From Psettodes erumei (lineage: Eukaryota; Chordata; Actinopteri; Pleuronectiformes; Psettodidae), in contig JAFBJZ010000653.1 in NCBI GenBank assembly GCA_016785225.1, forward strand, positions 310,001 through 374,000: 64,000 bases of DNA, given 5' to 3'. A program made the position numbers and the translations under genes. Shown here one piece after another: positions 1 to 64,000 of this stretch. The stretch's first letter is position 1, and each line of letters starts with the position of its first letter. Under the pieces are notes generated by a model that was given only the letters and a program-made list of their open reading frames with translations, did not search any database and had not been told where the DNA came from.

Positions 1-1243
1 GCTTCCCGCGCGCCCCGGCGTCTGAATGAGCTCAGACAATGGCCTTCAGGGCTGCGCGGAGAGGAAGAGGAGCGGGCGCGAAAGCCATATTCATCGGCGG
101 GGTGTTGGAGGGAGCTGCGCGTGAAAGGCGTCAGGCGGAGCTACGAGGGAACTAATTTCTCCACTTCCCCGCGTCTGCTTTTCACCATCGGGACGTTTAT
201 GAGAGGACGCAGACGAGTGTTTTGATGTTCGCTTAATGGAACTCTACGGCAGAGAGTCGCGTCAGAAAAGCCTTATATAAAGTTATAAAAACATACAGTC
301 CTCGTGCCGCCGGGCTCATCTGTCAACGAAAAGGGACGAGCGAAGCCGAACGGAGCGAACCCCGCTCCTCGTACGTTTCGCTACTTGACCTTTGGCGAGT
401 GTTTTCACAGCCTGATCAATGCAAAACGCCGCTAAAGAGCAGAGGAACGGGTGAAGCCGCCGGGGAGCGGAAGCGAGGTGAGGCTGCGCTCGGCGGCGAC
501 CGGCTATCTTATCAAGGAATCGGTGAAATCGAATCCATCGTCGGCATAATCGTCGCCGCTGAAAATCACACCCTGTTTTTGTGCGAGCGGAGATTTCATA
601 CCCAGCCTGACTCGCGACCTCAAGCCTCCCGTTGTTTAATTCTCCACATACAAGAAATCATTATTTTTATATATGAAAAGTTCCCCAGGCCTTCGGAAGG
701 ATTAATGTTCCGACGAACATTACGGTGCATCTGGTTTGCTCGCGCAACTGACCGTAAACAACAGATTTTCTCTTCTTCTACGGTGGCCCACATTCGGCTC
801 ATACATTTGGTTGGCTAATTATCCCCCGAGGGCCGAGAGTGATGGTTATTATTAAGTATATCGTCTGACAGCTGCAGGACAACGGCTCTTTCTCACACCG
901 ATGCATATATTTTCATCATAAGGTCTCGCTGCTGCAGTTATCTGGAGGCCGTTTAGTTCATCGCAAGGCGAGTCGAACCCGACACCCGATCAGAAAAAGG
1001 CCTGCGGCCCCACATGTGGGAAAGTTCCCTCCGTCGCTGGCACCTGAACGCGGATGTTGGCCCTGAAAGCCCACAGGTTTGATTTAAAAATAGGGCTTGC
1101 GGTCGATAATCATCTACACCGAATACCGAGGCGGCAAACACGCACAGGCCACGGCGGTCGTGCCTGAGCACGTCGGCACCGCCATCCAGCCCCCGGTCGC
1201 TGGATGGTGGTGCTTTATAATCCATCAGCTGTGTTTAGTTAGA

Positions 1244-1284
<41 letters not shown>

Positions 1285-1363
1285 GCAATCACAGTGGTGC
1301 CAAAAAAAAAATCTGTACCAGCCAGCCTGCATCCTCTGCTCTCATTTCACCAACTCTTGAAGT

Positions 1364-1397
<34 letters not shown>

Positions 1398-2628
1398 CGA
1401 TCCATGCATTAGTGCGGGACAACCACGTCCCACTTCATTATGAAAAACCGAGGCTTAGGCTGTAAAAACGAGACTTAAACACGCGCAATTTGCGCTAAAA
1501 AACAAACAAACCCTGAGGTCTTGCGTCATTTCCCTGTCGAAATGAGACCGATGCATCGCATCAAAATCACCGGGCGCAGCGCGTACCCCAACACACACAC
1601 GGTGCAAAAAACGCACTGAACCAGACACGGGCTGCTTCTCTGGCACGGGGGTGGGGGTGTGATTGTGTTTGCACCTCCGTGTGCGCGGATTTGACTGTGG
1701 AGGAATGCAACACGGCGATAAACCGCTGCTCTGCTCGGCGGGGCTCTATTTTCCCTTACAGAATGCTCAGCAAACGCACCACGCACGCACACACGCGCGC
1801 GCGCGCGAATAAACAAACACAAGATCGCCTCCGGGGGTAAAATTCATACACACGGGAGCAAATAAACGCGAGCGACGCCGATCTCCGTTCGCGAGGCTGT
1901 CGGCGTTGACGCGTTCACTGGCCCCACTGTTTATCCCAACGCGCAGCGGAAAGACGGGGTTCGGTTCTGGATGCGGGGAGGGGAGACATGGGAGGAGGGG
2001 GGCGGAGAGGCTCGCTGGCCACACACCTCGCCTGGTTCCCCGGCAACAACCGCGAGCCACAGCCGCTGCGGAGAAAAGGAGCTGCTTGGGTTTAATGGCT
2101 CCCAAAACAAAACAAAAAAACCGTTTTCCTGCATTTACATGTAAGAATAAATCACGCCTCTCTTTACGTTTTCGTGTGCCGCGGGGCTCTGTCACCTCGA
2201 TGCCGAAATCCATTTTCAACTCGTTCACGCAAAAATCGTATTATGTGCCGCAAAATCTGGCCAGGAAATGTATTGGCACGGGCCGAGGTGTTCGTTTCGA
2301 TCGAGATGCATTCAGGATGGACTTGGCGAGAAGTGAGGAAAATCTCTTCCCCCGTTTCCCAAAATAAAAGCCCGATGCATCTTTGTCGAGTTTTTAAACA
2401 TTCCCACGCCTATTTTTGCGCATAATGTGGACTACGGAGGAGGTAGCGTGTGTTATCTGCGGAATGTGTGGGGGGGATCTCTCTGCCCCCGGCTCACCGC
2501 CTCCTTCAGCCTGCCATGAAAAACCCCACGGCCAGCGCGAACAGGTTTACTGCATTACGACCAGCGCGATCACCATCACCATTTATTTATCACCGCCATA
2601 AACAGCCCCCCCCAATCCCGGCACTCAC
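1..2628 (-). other. Intron 62, part downstream of the Dp71 first exon
   Basis: No exon is recognised. It holds (AC)n arrays at 1245-1282 and 1365-1396 and scattered CpG-rich stretches. Exon 63 must lie beyond the left edge. The open frames here lack codon conservation or any recognised domain. Confidence 0.7.
1245..1282. repeat. (AC)n microsatellite
   Basis: About 19 AC units in intron 62. A second array of about 16 units lies at 1365-1396, separated by unique sequence. Confidence 0.95.
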
Positions 2629-2648
2629 TTCCGAAGCTGCTCCCGCAT
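2629..2648 (-). CDS. dmd: Dp71 isoform first coding exon (coding part)
   Basis: The minus strand reads ATG CGG GAG CAG CTT CGG AA followed by GTGAGT, a strong 5' splice site. The peptide MREQLR plus a split codon matches the human Dp71 N-terminus (MREQLK plus a split codon) in sequence, length and phase 2. That is the phase in which exon 62 ends, so both can splice to exon 63. The position in intron 62, about 5 kb downstream of exon 62, is also that of mammalian Dp71. Dp71 is the short, broadly expressed isoform that lacks the rod and the front of the WW domain. The 5' UTR boundary cannot be seen. The short match could be chance, but peptide, phase, donor and location agree. Confidence 0.85.
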
Positions 2649-2960
2649 CGCCGGCCGATCGAAGCCCTCCGCGTCCCGTGGAAACGATCCCCGACTCCCG
2701 GGCCGGAAAAGAAAAATCCCGAGGCGATACCCCCGGCCCCCGCCGCAAAGCGTCTCCAAGCAGCGGAGAGAGGGGCGTTCGAGGTTGCCGTGAGTAGTCT
2801 ACGTGGGAGCCCGTGTGCGCGCTCCTCTCTGCAAGCGGCAGCGGTGGGTTTGCAGAGGCTGACTGGTCAGCGAGACGCGAGGGTCGTGCCACCGGGATGC
2901 AAGCGCTGCTTCCGCTTGGTTGCTTCAAAGTAAAAGCGCCGGTGAGAGGGGGGCGATCAG
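2649..2960 (-). promoter_or_regulatory. Probable Dp71 promoter and 5' UTR (CpG-rich)
   Basis: The 300 bp upstream of the Dp71-type start are clearly richer in CpG than nearby intron, for example 2641-2790 and 2850-2890. No obvious TATA box is seen. This resembles the GC-rich, TATA-less Dp71 promoter known in mammals. The transcription start is not determined. Confidence 0.5.
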
Positions 2961-3468
2961 GAGAGAGATCAGGGAAGAGGGCTGGCAAAATTCATCGACT
3001 AAACAAAAAAAAACTTTTAAAGCCTCCAATAATCCATTTGTATGGATTGAAAATATTTCACAAGTGTGGAAACTAATTTCATCCATTCAGGAGCTAATAA
3101 CCTTTGAGAAAAATCAATGGTTTCCTCTGTGCTCCAGATGCCAAAAGACAAGTGGCCACTCATTGGGGCCACATAACCATGAGCAATATGCTATGAACAG
3201 TCAAATATACACTAGCACGTATTCTTTCTACAGAGCAGATCATCGCTCAGCGAGTGCTTTTATTTTGGAATCGAACTTCCGGGCTACTCCCGATATCCCC
3301 CTGCGAAACTTGACGGAGCTCAGCTCGATGAGGCGGAGCTGAGTCTCCCCCTGCCTCTGCCTCCCTTCCCCCATCCCGCTGTATCTGAAAAGCGAAGGAG
3401 CCTCGACACCATCCGAGGAGGTTTTTCACCTCCCTGACGAGAGAGAGGGAGGGAGGGAGGGGAGAGGG

Positions 3469-3469
<1 letters not shown>

Positions 3470-3515
<46 letters not shown>
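3470..3515. repeat. (GA)n microsatellite
   Basis: Near-perfect GA dinucleotide run preceded by GGGA-rich purine sequence (3438-3470). Confidence 0.95.
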
Positions 3516-3516
<1 letters not shown>

Positions 3517-3794
3517 CTCTTTGGCTTTCAAGAGACACAGATTTCCTCACTCTATGCCATGGGGAGCGCAGAGGGCTGAGGGACAGGGAGGAAGAAAGAC
3601 AGGAGAGGAGGCAAAAAGGGAAAGGAGGGGGTGAAGGAGAGAGGAAAAAGGTGGCTCTCGTGTTTGGAAACAGAAAGAGGGACGGGGTGGGTGTGGGGGG
3701 GTGTCTGCTTTGGGAATCAATGTTCAAGGCGAGAGAAATATGTTGCACCAGCAAAGTGAAAGCAGCCTGTAATTTATGGGCAAGTCTCAACTGT

Positions 3795-3800
<6 letters not shown>

Positions 3801-3846
<46 letters not shown>
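3801..3846. repeat. (AC)n microsatellite
   Basis: About 23 AC units inside intron 62, away from any exon. Confidence 0.95.
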
Positions 3847-3848
<2 letters not shown>

Positions 3849-4706
3849 TGTGTCTTTATACCCGAGTGTGTGTATCTAAGATCAAAACGCCTGAGACGAG
3901 GAAAGAGACAGAGTGGGACGGATTCAACACATTAAACAATTTTGACGACTGATTGCACGGGAGGTTGTGGGTTGTGACCTAAGTGAGGCAAATCAAACAC
4001 ACCCTGTCAGGGGAAGGTGCGCGCCGCGCCCCCCGAGTGCGCGCGAGGCACGGTGTGGGTGTGTTTAAGCGGACGGAGGCGACGGCCCTGAGTCGGCACG
4101 TGGCGCGTTTGCGGAGCGGCCGCCGCGCTGTTGCGAGAGCCGCGGTGCACGCGGACACCCCCGTAAACATTGCACACGTTTTGGCTCCAGGCCTTTAAAA
4201 AAAAAAAAAGTTCCGGTGAAGCAAACGGTGATAACGCTGCGCCTCCAACTTTTCTGCGACTGTTTGGGGGACCGTGCATGTTGTAGCTTGTTCGTGCAAA
4301 AGTAACGAGGTACCCCTTTGAGTAAAAGCGGCGACACGGCAAGTAACGTTGCATTTGTACAGTATTTTCAGATAGAATGACATTTTAGTTTTAAAGAATA
4401 AATTAATAAAATTATTGGGGGAAAAAAGGTCAGGATCAATCATTAGTTGCAGCCCCCATCTACGAGGTCATAAATAAACTATACACCAATTCTTTACTAC
4501 AAATAAAGAATGTATAAAGTAGTACACGTACAGTGAGTTGAAAGTAGTTGAGTATAAAATTGCATGGGATGAAAGTAGCTAAAAGTTATAGCAGAATATT
4601 AATGCACATGGTTTCTGAATGACCAGCATCCACATGCTTTCACCAATCCGCAGCGCGTTCACGTGCACGTGCTTGCCTTGTGCGTTGACGCTGCGCAGAG
4701 TGAAGG

Positions 4707-4738
4707 GTGTGTGTGTGTGTGTGTGTTTGTGTGTGTGC
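4707..4738. repeat. (GT)n microsatellite
   Basis: GT run with one TTT interruption. Confidence 0.9.
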
Positions 4739-6827
4739 GCGCACTCACAGCGTCTCGGTGATCCCGTCAGGTCCGGCTTTTTGTCTGCGTGTAGGGGAGA
4801 AGAATCCGTCACTCCTCTTCCCTCCCTCCCTCCCCCTCCCCCTCTGTTTCTCTTTCATGCGCTCCACTCGCTCGCGTCAAAAACGCTCGAGAGCGGCCAG
4901 GCGCGTCTCTCGCTCAGCCACTCGCGGTTCAACGTGCCGAGCTGCTAGTTGCTGATTAGCAAGCCTTCGGCGAGTGTGCTAGTTCTGAGCAGTGGGTTAG
5001 GAATGCGAGGTGGGGGACAAACTCACTGAGAAGAGTCCACTGTGGACTTCACGTCCTCGCGTCTTCATTTTTCCATTAAAAGGAAGCAACTGTAGCCTGT
5101 TGACGCTAACATTTATGTTAGCCCTGTATAACCAGGTGAAACGCACTGATATGATAAGCCTCCCCAAGCTAAGCTACTGAGCTAAGCACGTTAGCTGGCT
5201 AACTTTTAATGTCATGCAGGGATAAAGGCACAGTCTGTGCAATTCTCACTATTTCCTCCATACTTTGCTGTTTGCGCGCCTCGTTTTTTCCCCAATGAAG
5301 AGCTCCCTGAGCTACCTCGCTTGCTAATGGTTAGTCAGCAAGAAAATCTCCAATGCACAGCCTGCGTGGGAAGCGAAGACGCTCGGATGGAGCCACGCCA
5401 CGCTGTTACGGCCCATCAGCAACGGGTGCCGTTCATGCTTGTGCACAGGGCAAAGGAAAGAAGAAGAAGAAGAGGGGAGATGGGGAGAAGGAGGCAGCGG
5501 AAGGATTGCTGATGAGTTCAACTTCTAATTTGTTAGTGGCGAAGAGTGTTATGTCATCTTTGAAAAGTTACAGTAGATCTAAAAGGCAAGGCCAATGTAA
5601 CCCACTCATCAAGCATTAAGTGTTGGTCATGTTTTTCCAAAGGTCAGACACCTGAGTTTTCCAACAGAAGTTAATTACCCAGCGGGGTTGGGATGCAAAC
5701 TTTTGCACCCGAGTGTACGCGATGCTTGCTCTTTGGTTTATCCATGACATGACTTCATTAAGTTGGAGCCACCGCAGAGGATAAAGCTCCTCTGTATTTA
5801 ATGGAACCTCCTTAATGAGGACATGTCGTTAAAACGTAAAATATGTACGGAAAGTAAATCCAGTCACGCAGGATAAATGATTTCCACGTGGCTCCACACC
5901 TCCAATAAGAACCTAATTATCTCCACCTTCAACTGTACCAGCTCAGCAACAGTCAGGCGCCCGCGCGTCCCGCTGAGCTGCAACGCCGTGTTTACTACTC
6001 GGCTAACGCATCCCGCCGCCGGCGCTCCCGCTATCTGCTGACGAGGGGCGAAACCGTCTCCCGGCAGTCGCCAGAGCGCCACGGCGCGACCTGGGACTCA
6101 ACAGCTCGACAGGCATAATGAAGTCAATAAATCTTTTTTTTTTTTCCCCTTCTTCTTCTTTTCTTGACCTGCTATCCCCCGAATTACAAAACATACGGGT
6201 TAGGTGGCAGTTTGGAGAAATATTGTTCCGTGCAATTTAATTAAAGGTTTAATGCATTCTTTGAGCCTCGCGGACACGATGGCGTTGTCTTCATCAGAAG
6301 GGGAAAGGCTGACTAAAGTAGGGAGACTAACTTTGTTCTGCTTTAAGTTGAAGATTTGTTTTATATCAATTTCAGTAGAGATCTTAAAACTCCCTCTGGA
6401 GGACTTGGCGTCTTAGTCAGGACCGGGTCGTACATTAAAGGATACAGCGATATTTCAAACTGTAGTCAGAAACCTAATGTGTTAAAAAAAAACAACAACA
6501 ACAAGAATAACAACAAAGGACCAGTGTCCAAACTGTCAAAGTGTCCGCCCCTTCTAGAGGATCAGCATCATGACTCAGCGACCAGCCCGCTGCTCCTTCC
6601 ACGAGCCAAATGACACAACACTGCTGACCAGTGCTGTCTGTTGGTCTGACCCAGGGTCAGTTAAACGTAAAGTACTGGTCTTAAAGAGAAACTGCCCCAA
6701 TGCTCTCTAACGCTATCCAAGGGCGACTAGATGGATGAATGGATGGATGGTGCATCTGAAGAATATATGTTTTACCTAATATGAACTGACAAACAGAAAG
6801 AGTGAATGGAACAGCCGCATCAGGTTA

Positions 6828-7053
6828 GAGGCTACGGGAGATGAAGTGCGCCCCTCCTCCTCCTCCTCCTCCTCCTCACAACTGCTGCTGTGAAGTCCTT
6901 GAGCAAAGCACTGAAGTGCCGGAACAAGTGGAGCAGCTCAGCGGCACTGTAGCACAGCGCAGTGTGTGAACGCAGGACAAAATAACACTAATTGTGCGCC
7001 TGTGATAGCTGCACCTGGAGAAACGTCAGTCTTTCCCGAAGCACAGCTCAAAG
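6828..7053. repeat. Dispersed repeat, copy A
   Basis: About 225 bp similar to 32371-32583. Shared blocks include a (CTC)n core, TGAAGTCCTTGAGCAAAGCA and TAACACTAATTGTGCGCCTG. Divergence and small indels suggest an old interspersed element. No coding capacity or clear ends are seen. Confidence 0.8.
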
Positions 7054-7662
7054 CCAGAAGAGCCAATCGGTGGGATTCAAACATGTGACCGCGACGCACG
7101 CCGTCCTGCTGCCAATCCTGCAAATACGGTAAACCGCGGATCGATCCGCTGCTAAAAATAGTCCCCGGCACCATTTGATTGAGGGTTGCTTAAAAAAAAA
7201 AAAAAAAAAAAAAAAGAAAAACTGCAGCGAACAGCTGCTGGAGCTGATCAATTTGTTAAGTGTTTTTAAAGATCTCCGTCTTCAGCGGGACGCAGCGAGG
7301 GCGCACACGAGGTGGGGAACGCGCCGGACGCACCGTTCTAGGTTTCGTTCTCGTCGCGGCGTTCGACGACCACAAGAAAAAATAAAGGGGAAGAAACCCA
7401 TTTAACTGTCTCTCAGTTGGTCTCGGAACTGTTGTGCGAAATACAGTTTCTACCGTACTGTGTGTATGAGACTTCGGTTGGAAAATTTCCTTCAGCGGCG
7501 AGGCGAAGCGCACTGCACTCTGTTAAAAGGTTAGCGCACTCAAACCACAAAGTTGTGCTCCTTCAAAGTTTTGATGCAAGCCGAGCCAGCGTGAGCTAGC
7601 CGCCGGTCGCTCGAGCGAGTGCGCGCTAAACCGGCGTGTGAGGTCAGGAGGTCAGTACTTAC

Positions 7663-63868
<56,206 letters not shown>

Positions 63869-64000
63869 CTGGTGACGCACACGCGCGAGCGCGCACACAC
63901 ACACATTCGTGGCGTTTTCATCCGCAGATTGCCTGGAACTTCAGTTGCTGACGGCTGAATATTCGGCTCACGTGGATTTCACACATGAGCAGCGCTACTT
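63869..64000 (-). other. Intron 17, last 132 bp
   Basis: Sense 3' end of the intron, with a GU-rich tract (plus 63881-63905) before the acceptor. Exon 17 lies beyond the window. Confidence 0.9.

Larger units (their letters stand above)
2961..7662 (-). other. Intron 62, part between exon 62 and the Dp71 first exon
   Basis: No further exon is seen. It contains (GA)n at 3470-3515, (AC)n at 3801-3846, (GT)n at 4707-4738, a dispersed repeat copy at 6828-7053 and a poly(A) run at 7190-7215. The 5' splice site is GTAAGT next to exon 62. Confidence 0.7.

Noticed and set aside
1320..1360. Minus-strand MRAEDAG as a Dp71 start
   Set aside because: It has no donor in phase 2 and no match beyond MR.
1767..2367. 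Overlapping 153-codon open frames on both strands
   Set aside because: GC-rich intron sequence; no recognised domain, no splice or conservation support.
4300..4337. Minus-strand LLLKG followed by GTACC as a Dp71 exon
   Set aside because: It has no ATG and the wrong phase; the exon at 2629-2648 fits far better.

Overview
The window is a gene-dense stretch of vertebrate DNA, almost certainly from a teleost fish. One gene explains nearly all coding potential: dystrophin (dmd), read on the minus strand. Its exons run from the equivalent of human exon 18 (right edge, 63745-63868) to human exon 62 (7663-7723). I place 47 coding exons, about 6.8 kb of coding sequence, in 56 kb. All exon numbers here are human numbers, assigned by peptide similarity, splice phase and exon length recalled from the human gene. 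The fish assignment rests on short introns, abundant (AC)n/(GT)n arrays at intron ends, a fish-like hAT MITE and other dispersed repeats. Dystrophin rather than utrophin is indicated by exon 35 (WIAVTSRAEEWLNLLL) and by exon 40, which utrophin lacks. Layout from right to left (transcription direction): exons 18-23 cover spectrin repeats 4-6, and human exons 20 and 23 are each split by one extra intron; exons 24-31 cover repeats 7-10; exons 32-45 cover repeats 11-17, the second actin-binding region plus the nNOS-binding repeats 16-17; exons 46-50 cover repeats 18-19; exon 51 carries a strongly shortened hinge 3; exons 52-60 cover repeats 20-24; exons 61-62 carry hinge 4 and the start of the WW domain. 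Exons 1-17 lie beyond the right edge and exons 63-79 beyond the left edge. Two internal first exons are visible although they are far too short for ORF calling. One is a Dp116-type exon in intron 55 (19059-19088, MLRRKVYHVQ, phase 0). The other is a Dp71-type exon in intron 62 (2629-2648, MREQLR plus AA, phase 2, with a GTGAGT donor and CpG-rich upstream DNA). The locus therefore appears to encode full-length dystrophin and at least two short isoforms. The most striking structural pattern is the placement of dinucleotide arrays. In the sense RNA, AC arrays follow many 5' splice sites and GU arrays precede many 3' splice sites; introns 44, 55, 57 and 61 have both. These could pair and bring the intron ends together. 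Possible defects or sequence errors are a GG instead of AG acceptor at exon 40, a 1-bp deletion in exon 57, a five-codon loss in exon 61 and Phe in place of the first WW-domain Trp in exon 62. I found no second protein gene, no RNA gene and no CRISPR array. The rest is intron with microsatellites, a 428-bp tandem duplication next to a telomere-like (TTAGGG)n block, a complete hAT-type MITE and smaller repeats.
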